A stretch of DNA of 64,000 bases from Streptomyces sp. NBC_01288 (GCF_035982055.1 NZ_CP108427.1:7563001-7627000); one strand, 5' to 3'. Positions 1 to 7,855 are shown, counted from the stretch's first letter. Numbers and translations are program-made. Notes: a model not told the origin generated them from the sequence alone.

Positions 1-151
1 CGAGCCCGAGCCGCTCCAGTACGTCCCTGATCTCGCCCTCGCTCGGCACGTCCTCCAGATAGCGCCGGACGGTGTACTCGGCCCCTTCGGCGTCGAGCAG
101 ACTCACGGCACTACGGCACTTGGAACAGGCCGGGTTGATCCAGATCTCCAT
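1..151 (-). CDS. ArsC/Spx-like thioredoxin-fold protein (3' end outside window)
   Basis: Only the N-terminal 50 residues are inside the window. The reading begins MEIWINPACSKCRSA, and CxxC plus this opening is the signature of the glutaredoxin-like ArsC/Spx/YffB family (arsenate reductase-related), which is distinct from the low-molecular-weight phosphatase-type ArsC at 2318. The ATG lies at 151, only 10 bases after the arsM stop, so it is probably the second gene of an arsM operon. It may be an accessory reductase of the arsenic locus or an unrelated Spx-type protein; the missing C-terminus prevents a decision. Confidence 0.7.
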   Translation of the reverse strand, partial: MEIWINPACSKCRSAVSLLDAEGAEYTVRRYLEDVPSEGEIRDVLERLGL

Positions 152-161
152 GGCGTTCACG

Positions 162-956
162 TTAGGCGAGAGACGCCCGGTCCGGCCCGGTGAGCGGCTT
201 CGTGGCGCGGACGAGGGCGGAGTGCATGCCGTCCGCGACGGGGTGGGTGGGCGTGATCGAGACGTCCGTGAACCCGGCCGCTTCGAGGCCTTCCCGGTAC
301 TCCGCGAAGGACAGGGCCCCGGCGACGCAGCCGACGTGGTCGCCGCGTTCGGCGCGCTGCCCGGCGGTGAGGCTGTCGTCGGCGACGACGTCCGAGACGC
401 CCAGACGCCCGCCGGACTTCAGGACCCGGAAGGTCTCGGCGAAGACGGCCGGCTTGTCGACGGACAGGTTGATCACGCAGTTGGAGATCACGACGTCGAC
501 GGTGTCCGCCGGGAGGGGGATCGCCTCGATGGTGCCCTTGAGGAACTCGACGTTGGCCGCACCCGCCTTCTCGGCGTTGGCCAGGGCGAGCCGGAGCATC
601 TCGTCGGTCATGTCGAGGCCGTACGCCCGGCCGGTGGGGCCCACGCGGCGCGCGGAGAGCAGGACGTCGATGCCGCCGCCCGAGCCGAGGTCGAGGACGC
701 GGTCGCCCTCCCGGAGCTCGGCGACGGCGGTGGGGTTCCCGCAGCCCAGGGAGGCGGCCACGGCCTCGGCGGGCAGGGTGCCGCGTTCGTCGGCGGAGTA
801 GAGGGCGGAACCGAAGATGTCGTCGCCGCCGAAGCTGTCGTCGGTCTCGGCCGGCTGCGGCCCGCAACAGCCGGTGCCGCCCTCGGTGACCTGTACCGCT
901 GCGGCGGCGTAGCGCCGGCGGACGGCTTCGCGCAGGTCGGTGGAGTGCTCGCTCAT
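162..956 (-). CDS. arsM: Arsenite S-adenosylmethionine methyltransferase ArsM
   Basis: 264 residues. It methylates As(III) to methylated and volatile species using SAM. The SAM motif I is VLDLGSGGGID, followed by GLDMTDEML. Cysteines in the contexts LGCGNPTA, SNCVINLS and VGCVAGALS are those expected of ArsM arsenic-binding sites, and an extra CC pair (TGCCGPQ) sits near residue 29. The ATG at 956 (MSEHSTDLREAV) is chosen over longer readings because homologues start here and the region upstream is the shared operator with arsR. It is divergent from arsR, so ArsR repression on arsenite binding is likely. Confidence 0.9.
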   Translation of the reverse strand: MSEHSTDLREAVRRRYAAAAVQVTEGGTGCCGPQPAETDDSFGGDDIFGSALYSADERGTLPAEAVAASLGCGNPTAVAELREGDRVLDLGSGGGIDVLLSARRVGPTGRAYGLDMTDEMLRLALANAEKAGAANVEFLKGTIEAIPLPADTVDVVISNCVINLSVDKPAVFAETFRVLKSGGRLGVSDVVADDSLTAGQRAERGDHVGCVAGALSFAEYREGLEAAGFTDVSITPTHPVADGMHSALVRATKPLTGPDRASLA

Positions 957-1055
957 GTCTGCTCTGCCTCCTGTGTTGATGCTGCATTGATGTCCTGCAT
1001 TGATGTTCTTCGATGCAACGTTGCGCCCTGGATTGAAGGATGTCAATATAGAAGG
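957..1055. promoter_or_regulatory. Divergent arsM/arsR promoter with ArsR operator candidate
   Basis: This 99-bp region is richer in A/T than its neighbours. It contains a perfect inverted repeat ATTGA-N6-TCAAT at 1032-1047, directly upstream of the arsR start, plus two copies of GCATTGATG nearer arsM. ArsR/SmtB repressors typically bind short inverted repeats of this kind overlapping the promoter. The site assignment is inferred from sequence and position. Confidence 0.6.
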
Positions 1056-1454
1056 ATGTCGAAACAAGAGCTTGAGGTGATCGGCCAGGGCGCGGCCGGG
1101 TCCTGCTGCGGCGGAGTGGCGTCCGCACCGCTGGACGACGCACGCGCGACAGAACTGGCCAAGGTCTTCAAGGCACTTGGGGACCCGGTCCGCCTACGGC
1201 TGCTGTCGATGATCGCCTCGCAGGGCCAGGGCGGCGAGGGCGGCCGGAGCGGTGAGGTGTGCGTGTGCGAGCTGACCCCCGCCTTCGACCTGGCCCAGCC
1301 GACGATCTCCCACCACCTCAAGCTGCTGCGCCAGGCCGGACTGATCGACTGCGAGCGCCGCGGTACGTGGGTGTACTACTGGGCGCTGCCCGAGGCACTG
1401 GACCGCCTGGCCGACTTCCTGGTCACCCCGCGGACCGCCGCGACGCCGGCGTGA
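1056..1454 (+). CDS. arsR: ArsR/SmtB-family arsenic-responsive repressor
   Basis: 132 residues. Winged-helix repressor: the recognition helix region reads PTISHHLKLLRQAGL and the metalloid-binding motif is EVCVCEL on the alpha-3 helix (CxC, as in classical ArsR). An additional CC pair sits near the N-terminus (GSCCGG), and a Gly-rich loop lies before the CxC motif. The start at 1056 (MSKQELEVIGQ) lies just after the operator repeat. The stop overlaps the GTG of the aquaporin gene by 4 bp, so arsR, the aquaporin and arsC form one operon. Confidence 0.92.
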   Translation: MSKQELEVIGQGAAGSCCGGVASAPLDDARATELAKVFKALGDPVRLRLLSMIASQGQGGEGGRSGEVCVCELTPAFDLAQPTISHHLKLLRQAGLIDCERRGTWVYYWALPEALDRLADFLVTPRTAATPA

Positions 1455-2269
1455 GTACCTCCCTCGGCCGTCGTGCCGCCGCCGAGGCGCTCGGGACCGG
1501 TCTGCTGGTCGCCGTCGTGGTCGGCTCCGGCATCCAGGCCACCGAGTTGACCCACGACACCGGCCTACGGCTGCTCGCCAACTCCCTCGCCACCGTGTTC
1601 GGCCTGGCCGTGCTGATCACCCTGCTCGGTCCGGTCTCCGGCGCGCACCTCAACCCGGCCGTCACCCTGGCGGCCTGGTGCGCGGGCCGCCGTACCGGTA
1701 CCGGACCGTCCCTGCGTGATGTCGCCGCGTACGTGCCCGCGCAGGTGGCCGGGGCGATCGGCGGCGCGGTCGTGGCCGACGCGATGTTCGCGAAGCCGCT
1801 GCTGAGGTTCTCCACGCACGACCGTTTCGCCGGGCACCTGTGGCTGGGCGAGGTCGTCGCCACGGCCGGGCTGATCCTCCTCGTCCTCGGACTGGAACGC
1901 ACCGGCCGCTCCCATCTCGCACCGGCCGCCGTCGCCTCCTACATCGGCGCGGCCTACTGGTTCACGTCCTCCACCTCGTTCGCGAACCCCGCGGTGACCG
2001 TCGGCCGCGCCTTCTCCGACACCTTCGCCGGGATCGCCCCCGCGTCCGTCCTCCCGTTCATCGCGGCCCAACTGGTGGGCGCGGCGCTCGGATTGACCGT
2101 TGCGGTGCTGCTCTACGGCCGTGCCGCACCGGTCGGTGACACGGCCGCGGTTCCGATCCCGATCCCGATCCCGGTACCGGTACCGGTACCGGTACCGGGA
2201 TCGGGATCGGGATCGGAACCGGTACCGGGATCGGAACCGCGTGGTGAGGCGGAGTCAGCCCTGACCTGA
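1451..2269 (+). CDS. MIP-family aquaporin/aquaglyceroporin of the ars operon (AqpS-like)
   Basis: 272 residues, with the two NPA half-helix motifs of aquaporins at residues 68-70 (HLNPAVT) and 179-181 (FANPAVT) and about six membrane segments. In the Sinorhizobium aqpS system, such a channel lets arsenite made by ArsC leave the cell down its gradient, replacing ArsB/Acr3. The same role fits here because the gene sits between arsR and arsC and no pump gene is visible. The GTG start overlaps the arsR stop (GTGA). Oddity: the last 40 or so residues are alternating Pro-Ile/Pro-Val then Gly-Ser repeats encoded by a large DNA palindrome (2148-2221); this tail is unlikely to be part of the channel fold. 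Confidence 0.87.
   Translation: MSTSLGRRAAAEALGTGLLVAVVVGSGIQATELTHDTGLRLLANSLATVFGLAVLITLLGPVSGAHLNPAVTLAAWCAGRRTGTGPSLRDVAAYVPAQVAGAIGGAVVADAMFAKPLLRFSTHDRFAGHLWLGEVVATAGLILLVLGLERTGRSHLAPAAVASYIGAAYWFTSSTSFANPAVTVGRAFSDTFAGIAPASVLPFIAAQLVGAALGLTVAVLLYGRAAPVGDTAAVPIPIPIPVPVPVPVPGSGSGSEPVPGSEPRGEAESALT
2148..2221. repeat. Perfect 74-bp palindrome inside the aquaporin 3' end
   Basis: The two 37-bp arms are exact reverse complements with the centre between 2184 and 2185. The arms are built from GATCCC and GGTACC units, which read as Pro-Ile, Pro-Val and then Gly-Ser codons. A shorter partial copy (GGTACCGGGATCGGAAC) follows at 2220-2236. It could extrude as a cruciform or fold as a very long RNA hairpin before arsC. 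Confidence 0.9.
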
Positions 2270-2288
2270 CCTGACCTGACCTGACCTG
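2260..2288. repeat. CTGAC pentanucleotide tandem repeat spanning the aquaporin stop
   Basis: About six head-to-tail CTGAC units cover the aquaporin stop codon and the first bases of the aquaporin-arsC spacer. A pentamer array at a gene end can change length by slippage, and here a length change would shift the last codons and stop of the aquaporin. Confidence 0.85.
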
Positions 2289-2317
2289 GCCGCCCTCCGC
2301 CGACAAGGACTCTCCCT

Positions 2318-2737
2318 GTGTCTTCGACCGTCCCGCGCCCGTCCGTCCTGTTCGTCTGTGTCCACAACGCCGGCCGCTCGCAGATGGCCGCCGCCTTCCT
2401 CACCCACCTCGCGGGCGGCCGGGTCGAGGTCCGTTCCGCCGGATCGGCCCCCGCCGACCAGGTGAACCCCGCGGTCGTCGAGGCGATGGCCGAGGTCGGC
2501 ATCGACATCGCGGCGGAGACCCCGAAGATCCTCACCGTCGAGGCCGTACAGGCGTCCGACGTGGTGATCACCATGGGGTGCGGTGACACCTGCCCGGTGT
2601 TTCCCGGCAGGACCTATCTCGACTGGCGGCTCGACGATCCCGCCGGGCAGGGCGTCGAGGCGGTACGGCCGATCCGGGACGCGATCGAAGGGTATGTGCG
2701 GGGGCTGATCTCGGACTCGGACGTACTGGCCGTCTGA
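2318..2737 (+). CDS. arsC: Thioredoxin-coupled arsenate reductase ArsC
   Basis: 139 residues. Reduces arsenate to arsenite. It has the low-molecular-weight phosphatase P-loop CX5R (C14 VHNAG R20, then SQ), and two further cysteines at 88 and 92 (MGCGDTCP) that complete the C-C-C relay of thioredoxin-type ArsC. The FPGRTYLDWRLDDP segment supplies the general-acid Asp region. The GTG start at 2318 gives VSSTVPRPSVLFVC. It is the last gene of the arsR operon, and its product arsenite would be removed by the aquaporin or methylated by ArsM. Confidence 0.93.
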   Translation: MSSTVPRPSVLFVCVHNAGRSQMAAAFLTHLAGGRVEVRSAGSAPADQVNPAVVEAMAEVGIDIAAETPKILTVEAVQASDVVITMGCGDTCPVFPGRTYLDWRLDDPAGQGVEAVRPIRDAIEGYVRGLISDSDVLAV

Positions 2738-2964
2738 CGGCCGGATCGTACCCCTGGGGCGGAGCGCTCTGTTCGAATTTGGTGTCGCCTCACGGATACC
2801 TCCCGGAGCTTGCGTGACACGGTGGCAATATCCTTTCCCACCTGGGGATTTGGTGGGATGTCGGGGTTCGCCGGTTGTCAGTGGCGGGCAGTAAACTAGG
2901 AGCAGTGTTCGAGGGTGTCGCCGGGGGGTCCGGACGGCGCCCTGACCGCGACAGGAGGATGTCC

Positions 2965-3279
2965 GTGCCCGCTGCCGCACTGAAGCCGAAGCCGTTGCCG
3001 ACCCAGTCCACCGCGAAGCGTTCCGTCCAACTCGACCTGCCCTACGTGCCGGTGGAGAAGCGCCCGCTGCCGCCCGGGCGCCCGCGGGACTGGTACGTCA
3101 CGCACAACCGCCGCCTCAAGGCGATGCGGCTGGCCATCGCCCTGCTCGACTCGGGCGTGTACGTCCCGAACCAGGCCCGCAACGAGACGATCCGCAGCAC
3201 CGCGGAACTGATCGGCGTCCACGCGCCGTCCGACACGACGTGTCACATGGTCCGGGCACTGATGCGGTACTCGCGCTGA
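2965..3279 (+). CDS. Conserved actinomycete protein of unknown function
   Basis: 104 residues from the GTG at 2965, which has an AGGAGG Shine-Dalgarno at 2953-2958 with six bases of spacing; the ATG at 2959 touches the SD and is less likely. The body is basic and helical (DWYVTHNRRLKAMRLAIALLD), with a conserved-looking C-terminal half and no membrane segment. I do not recognise a named domain. It is a single-gene unit after the ars operon. Longer upstream readings are low-complexity and were not used. Confidence 0.7.
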   Translation: MPAAALKPKPLPTQSTAKRSVQLDLPYVPVEKRPLPPGRPRDWYVTHNRRLKAMRLAIALLDSGVYVPNQARNETIRSTAELIGVHAPSDTTCHMVRALMRYSR

Positions 3280-3359
3280 GCGGGTGGCGCCGGGTGCCCT
3301 GCGTTTTTCGGGGCGCCCGGCGTCGGCGCTCGCGCCATCAGGGGCTGCCGCCCCCGAAC

Positions 3360-3406
3360 CCCCGCTTCGGCCTGAACGGCCTCGTCCTCAAACGCCGGAC
3401 GGGCTG
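3360..3406 (+). repeat. 47-bp dispersed element, copy 1 (CGTCCTCAAACGCCGGACGGG)
   Basis: Begins CCCCGCTTCGGCCTGAACGG and ends AAACGCCGGACGGGCTG. Identical 47-bp copies occur at 32907-32953 (same strand) and 62426-62472 (opposite strand). In all three places it lies outside coding sequence, at or near gene ends. Confidence 0.9.
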
Positions 3407-3579
3407 GCTCAAGCGCCGGACGGGCTGGATCGTGCCGGCCTGCGCTGAAAGATGCGGCCTCTTCGAGCGTCGCCCTCAGGGGGTGGGCGGGCTCGGGCTG
3501 GCCCGGTCTTGTCCACAAACGCCGGACGGGCTCGATGACTCCGCCCGCCGCGCAAAAAGGCCTACTCCGGGCCGACTGA

Positions 3580-4012
3580 ACATGAGCCCTTGCGCGACCA
3601 ACTCCTGCTCTGCCGGGGCCTGTTCCCGTGTCACCGATTTCCGGCCCACCGGAACCTGCTCCTACGTCACCGATTTCCGGCTCACTGGGGCCTGTTCTTG
3701 CGCCGCCAACTTGCACTCCGCCGGGGCCTGTTCCTGCGCGACCGACTCCCGCGCCGCCGGGGCCTGCTCTCCTACGCCACTGACTCCCGGCCCGCCGAGA
3801 CCCGTTCCTGCGCCGCCGATTCCCGCGCCGCCCCCCGAGACGCGCTCTTGCGTAACCGATTCCCGGGTCACCGAAGCCCGTTCCTACCTCGCCAACTCCC
3901 GCCCCACCGAGGCCCGTTCCGGCGCCACAGTTTCCCGGGTCACCGAAGCCCGTTCCAACCCCGCCAACTCCCGCCCCACCGAACCCCGTTCTTCCTACGC
4001 CACCACCCCCAC
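3580..4012. repeat. Degenerate 36-bp minisatellite, about 11-12 units
   Basis: Unit consensus resembles GGGGCCTGTTCCTGCGCC followed by ACCGATTCCCGGCCCACC. Translated in one plus frame it gives 12-residue repeats such as GACSCATDSRAA and TEARSYLANSRP. The frame is interrupted in the middle (Pro-rich segment), there is no ribosome binding site, and it runs into the 3' end of the convergent gene at 4030, so it is scored as a DNA repeat and not as a gene. Confidence 0.8.
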
Positions 4013-4029
4013 CCCACCAAAGCCACCCC

Positions 4030-5214
4030 CTACCCCAACAACCCCCGCTCCACCGGCGTCCGAAACCGAGGCGTCACCCGAGTAACCCCCACCCACCCCC
4101 GCAAGCGCTCCGCCGCCACCCCGATCGCAGCCTCCCCCTCCCGGCCAACTCCCTCCCCGTCGAGGATCCGCCACGCGATCTCCCCGTCCGGCCGCTGTGC
4201 CCAACCCCCCACCACCCGCCCGTCCCACCACACCGTCGGCCCAACATTGCCGCTCCCGTCGAACAGTGCGGGGCGCAACTCCGGTGCCAGGTACCAGTCC
4301 CGCTGTTGCCAGCCCATCGCCGTCGGATCGAGTCCGGGGAGCAGGGCCGCCCACGGCTCGGAGGGACCCGCGAGCGGGGCCAGGTCGCCCGCGGCGACGT
4401 ATCCCGTTCCCTCGTCCAGGGACACCGGCTCCGCGCCGATCGTCGTCAGGGCCCGGCGGACGTCCGTCACCCGCCAGCCCGTCCACCACTTCAGGTCGGC
4501 CTCGGTGGCGGGGCCGCAGGCCGTGAGCCAGCGGTCGAGGAGTGCGGCCTGGGCCTCGGCGACATCCAGCTCGGGGTGTTCCGGCGCCACCGCCCAGCGG
4601 AACTGGTTCGATGTCCACGAGCCCAACGGCCGTCCCCGTACGACCTTTCCCTCCACGCCCAGCACCCTCAGCAGGCGGGTCGAGACCGTGTGGACGCCCT
4701 CGTAGTTCTTCCCGGCCGCGTACACGAACTGTTCCCTCAACCTCGGTTCGTCCTGGGCGAGTTCGGCCGCCGTAGCCTGCCCGCGTTCGGCCAGCGCGGC
4801 CAGCAGCGCGGCCTCGACCTCCTTCAGCCAGGCCGCGTCCGGTGCCCCCGCCTTCGCCATGTCCTTGAGCAGGGAGGCCCGTTCACGCGCGGCGACGGCA
4901 AGTCCCGTCGAGGCGTGCACCACGGCGGTCAGGTCGGTGGGGAACACGAACACCGTGTGGCGCATGCCGTGCATACGGAGCAGGGTGCGGTCCTCGTACA
5001 GGGCGCGGGTGGTCTCCGGGACGGTGAGGGAGGGGTCGGCGAGGCGGGCGCCCACCGCCAGGTACACCGTCGCGGGGTCCGTGCCGTGCAGGGCGACGAG
5101 GGAGTCGGCGACGGCCTCGGGGGTCGCGGCGTGCGTGGACGCGGCGAGGCGGTGGCGGAGGGCGAGGCGGGCTCGGCGCTCGGGGGTGGTGATGTGACGG
5201 GGGGTGCGACTCAT
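4030..5214 (-). CDS. AlkZ-like winged-helix protein (HTH_42/YcaQ family)
   Basis: 394 residues from the ATG at 5214 (MSRTPRHITTPERRARL), preceded by CGAGG. The family comprises three tandem winged helices; founding members excise alkylated bases or unhook interstrand crosslinks. The N-terminal segment LVALHGTDPATVYLAVGARL aligns with the family's catalytic QxQ/QxD loop, but the glutamines are replaced by H-G-T-D. DNA binding is therefore expected, while glycosylase activity is uncertain. Trp-rich central motifs (LKWWTGW, MGWQQRDWYL) fit the family. It is monocistronic, with its 3' end bordering the minisatellite. Confidence 0.8.
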   Translation of the reverse strand: MSRTPRHITTPERRARLALRHRLAASTHAATPEAVADSLVALHGTDPATVYLAVGARLADPSLTVPETTRALYEDRTLLRMHGMRHTVFVFPTDLTAVVHASTGLAVAARERASLLKDMAKAGAPDAAWLKEVEAALLAALAERGQATAAELAQDEPRLREQFVYAAGKNYEGVHTVSTRLLRVLGVEGKVVRGRPLGSWTSNQFRWAVAPEHPELDVAEAQAALLDRWLTACGPATEADLKWWTGWRVTDVRRALTTIGAEPVSLDEGTGYVAAGDLAPLAGPSEPWAALLPGLDPTAMGWQQRDWYLAPELRPALFDGSGNVGPTVWWDGRVVGGWAQRPDGEIAWRILDGEGVGREGEAAIGVAAERLRGWVGVTRVTPRFRTPVERGLLG

Positions 5215-5367
5215 CTCGACCTCGCCTCGAAGACGTCCACTTCTCGACCGACAGTAAACGTTCACCCGATCGACGTCCCCGAAATGCACCCCCACCCCGA
5301 CCCGGTTTCACTGCGTAGCAACAGGCGGTGCCATCCCAGAAGGCGGCGGCATGCAAAGACACGGCAC

Positions 5368-6708
5368 ATGACCACCCCGGCCGACCGAGCGGAGCGGGGC
5401 CGCGCCGCGCGCAAACGCGTTGCCCGTTCCGCCCACGCCGGCTGGATCCCCGCCGTGGACCGCCCGGACCCCGTCGCCGTACTCGAACGACAGGGCCGGG
5501 ACAGACTCCCCGAACTCCTCCCGATCCGGTACGGCCGCATGGCCGCCTCCCCCTTCGCCTTCCTGCGCGGCTCCGCCGCCGTGATGGCGACGGACCTGGC
5601 GTCCCAACCGCACACCGGCCTCACCGTCCAGCTCTGCGGCGACGCCCACCTCCTCAACTTCGGCCTGTACGCCTCCCCGGAACGCGCCCTGCTCTTCGAC
5701 CTCAACGACTTCGACGAGACGTTCCCGGGCCCCTTCGAGTGGGACGTCAAGCGTCTCGCCGCGAGCGTGGCCGTCGCCGCCCGCGAGAACGGCCACAGCG
5801 ACACCAAGGCCCACCGCGCCGCGCTGGAGGCGACAGCCGCGTACCGTACGGCTCTTCGCGGTCTGGCCCGCAAGGGCGAACTGGCCGTCTGGTACGAGCG
5901 GATCGACGCCGACAGCCTGCTGCCGCTGGTCCGCGCCGGCCGCCACCGCCGCCAGGTGGAGTCCAGCCTCACCCGGGCCCGCCGCCGCACCAGCCTGCAC
6001 GCCGTGGGCAAACTGACCGAGACCGTCGACGGCCGCCGCCGTATCGTCCACGACCCGCCCCTCCTGGAACCGGCCGGCGCCGCCGACATGGCCTCCCTGC
6101 GCAAGATCTTCAGCGACTACCGCTCCACGCTCTCCGAGGAACGCCGCCTGCTCCTGGACCGCTACCGCTTCGTCGACGCCGCCCGCAAGGTCGTCGGTGT
6201 CGGCAGCGTGGGCACCCGCTGCTTCGTCGTGCTGCTCGCCGGCCGCGACCAGGACGACCCGCTGTTCCTCCAGATCAAGGAGGCGCGGAAGTCCGTACTG
6301 GAGGAGCACCTGCCGAACGGCCCCTACGTCCACCCCGGCCACCGGGTCGTGGCGGGCCAGCGCCTCCTCCAGGCGGCCAGCGACATCTTCCTCGGCTGGA
6401 TGACGGGCCCGCAGGGCCGCGCCTTCTACTGGCGCCAGCTCCGCGACATGAAGGGCTCCGCAGACGTCGTCGGCATGGGCCCGCGGGCCCTCACGGCCTA
6501 CGCCCGCCTCTGCGGCAACGCCCTCGCCCGGGCCCACGCCCGCTCCGGCGATCGCATCGCCATCGCCGCCTACCTGGGCAGCACCGACACCTTCGAACGA
6601 GCCGTGGCGGACTTCGCCCTGTCCTACGCCGGCCAGACGACCGCCGACCACGCGAGCCTAGGCGCGGCCGTGGCGGCAGGCGTGATCACGGCGGCACCGG
6701 GCGTCTGA
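5368..6708 (+). CDS. DUF2252 family protein
   Basis: 446 residues from the ATG at 5368 (MTTPADRAERGRAARKR). The family signature is clear: RYGRMAASPFAFLRGSA near residue 55, LCGDAHLLNFGLYASPE near 90, and FDLNDFDETFPGPFEWDVKRL near 115. The fold is related to aminoglycoside phosphotransferase/kinase-like proteins (HxxN and DxND-like loops), but no substrate is established. It is cytosolic, with no signal peptide. It is divergent from the AlkZ-like gene with a 153-bp spacer. Longer frames upstream are antisense to the neighbour and were rejected. Confidence 0.85.
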   Translation: MTTPADRAERGRAARKRVARSAHAGWIPAVDRPDPVAVLERQGRDRLPELLPIRYGRMAASPFAFLRGSAAVMATDLASQPHTGLTVQLCGDAHLLNFGLYASPERALLFDLNDFDETFPGPFEWDVKRLAASVAVAARENGHSDTKAHRAALEATAAYRTALRGLARKGELAVWYERIDADSLLPLVRAGRHRRQVESSLTRARRRTSLHAVGKLTETVDGRRRIVHDPPLLEPAGAADMASLRKIFSDYRSTLSEERRLLLDRYRFVDAARKVVGVGSVGTRCFVVLLAGRDQDDPLFLQIKEARKSVLEEHLPNGPYVHPGHRVVAGQRLLQAASDIFLGWMTGPQGRAFYWRQLRDMKGSADVVGMGPRALTAYARLCGNALARAHARSGDRIAIAAYLGSTDTFERAVADFALSYAGQTTADHASLGAAVAAGVITAAPGV

Positions 6709-6937
6709 CCGCCCGTAGAAAAAGAAGATGCACACCGAGTGACCGACTCCCTACGCTGGAGAGGTATTGCGGAGCAGGTCACCACCGTTTCACGCAGGGC
6801 AGGCGTCACCCTGCGGAGTCGGCGCTAGTCTCGTTCGCACCCAACCCACCGACGGTCGGCCGCCCACCCCAGCGCCCTGTCGGGACAGTGTTCGTACCGC
6901 TCGGACATCACCACACCCACGCCCACGGAGGCCCGTC

Positions 6938-7243
6938 ATGGGCACCATCGTTCTTTCCGGGACCGTCGTCCTGGTCGTCCTAGGATTCGGAAACCACGTC
7001 TGGTGGCTCGCCGCCGTCGCCGTGCTCTTCCTCTACGTGCGGTACGGCAGGGACTCGACGTCGTCCACCTCATCGACCTCGTCCACGTCGTCCGCGTCGG
7101 GCGGCGGTTCCTCCTCGGGAAGCACCCCGTCGAGCTACCGCGCGTACCGCGACCGCCGTGACAAGCAGGCCAAGTGGGAGCGCCGTTATCAGCGCGAGCG
7201 CCCTCTGGAGTCCCGTCGGCAGGCCCGTCAGAAGAGCAAGTAG
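6938..7243 (+). CDS. Small membrane protein with Ser/Thr-rich linker and basic tail
   Basis: 101 residues. One or two N-terminal membrane segments (VVLVVLGFGNHVWWLAAVAVLFLYV) are followed by a low-complexity STSS repeat and a strongly basic, Arg-rich C-terminus (YRAYRDRRDKQAKWERRYQRE). The start at 6938 follows a CGGAGG at 6925-6930. Function is not recognised; similar small proteins are common in Streptomyces. It is followed by a hairpin at 7250-7279. Confidence 0.7.
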   Translation: MGTIVLSGTVVLVVLGFGNHVWWLAAVAVLFLYVRYGRDSTSSTSSTSSTSSASGGGSSSGSTPSSYRAYRDRRDKQAKWERRYQRERPLESRRQARQKSK

Positions 7244-7249
7244 GAGACC

Positions 7250-7279
7250 GGGGCGCCCGTCACAACCCGGGGGCGCCCC
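7250..7279. terminator. GC-rich hairpin between convergent genes
   Basis: A 9-bp stem GGGGCGCCC / GGGCGCCCC encloses a 12-base loop. It lies 7 bases after the stop of the small membrane protein and overlaps the last codons of the convergent pspAB, so it may end transcription in both directions. Confidence 0.6.
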
Positions 7280-7853
7280 ACACCGGGAACCACCGGCTCA
7301 GGTCCTGCTCGATCCGCAGGTCGTTGCCGAGCATCGACTTGACCTGGAGTTCCAACGCGCTGTCGCGCCGCTGACCGTCACCGGCCAGCGGCGCGAACGG
7401 GAAGAACGTCCCGCGCTTGTACAGATAGACCAGCGCCAGTCGTCGGCCCCCGTCGGCCCCTCCGTCTTCGAACCCGGCGAGCGAGCACAGGAGTTGAGGC
7501 CCGAAGCCGTTGACCTCCATCGCGCTGTTCACCGCGTGCAGATCGTTCACCAGCGACGACAACTGATCGGGCGTCCGGCGCGAGACCAGCCACGAGTAGC
7601 CGTAGGCATCCTGGGTCAACTCCACGGGCGGCCCTGTGCGTTCGGCGTCCGCGTCGAGCAGCGCCTGGACCTCCCGGTGCGTCTGCTCGAACGCCCCGCC
7701 CTCCACCGTCGCGAAGCACACCGCACCGCGCCCGGTCGCCCGGAACCCGGCCGCCGCCTCCAGCGTCACCGCCGCCGAGGGCAGCGCGAACAGCTGGTCG
7801 AGATCGGGAGCGACCGGTTTCGTACGGCCGAGCAGGATGTCCAGCAACCCCAT
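7260..7853 (-). CDS. pspAB: PspA-associated protein PspAB
   Basis: 197 residues: MGLLDILLGRTKPVAPDLDQLFALPSA is the typical opening of the actinobacterial PspAB family, which is regularly encoded next to htpX. It is cytosolic with no catalytic motif visible; the probable role is in the phage-shock/envelope-stress response with PspA. It starts 2 bp after the htpX stop, so the two are co-transcribed. PspA and PspAA themselves are in this window at 61.3-62.4 kb. Confidence 0.87.
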   Translation of the reverse strand: MGLLDILLGRTKPVAPDLDQLFALPSAAVTLEAAAGFRATGRGAVCFATVEGGAFEQTHREVQALLDADAERTGPPVELTQDAYGYSWLVSRRTPDQLSSLVNDLHAVNSAMEVNGFGPQLLCSLAGFEDGGADGGRRLALVYLYKRGTFFPFAPLAGDGQRRDSALELQVKSMLGNDLRIEQDLSRWFPVWGAPGL

Positions 7854-7855
7854 CC

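Larger units (their letters stand above)
3280..4029. other. Non-coding 750-bp repeat-rich spacer
   Basis: There is no convincing gene here. The left part has a 47-bp dispersed element (3360-3406), further CGCCGGACGGGCT copies at about 3413-3428 and 3518-3533, and a GGGCTGCCGCCCCC hairpin. The right part is a 36-bp minisatellite (separate entry). Open frames on both strands come from the repeats. Confidence 0.7.

Noticed and set aside
3240..4085. 281-codon frame across the minisatellite as a Cys-rich repeat protein
   Set aside because: No start signal, repeat phase breaks in the middle, and it overlaps the convergent gene end.
4306..5367. N-terminal extension of the DUF2252 protein
   Set aside because: Antisense to the AlkZ-like gene; the family start fits the ATG at 5368.
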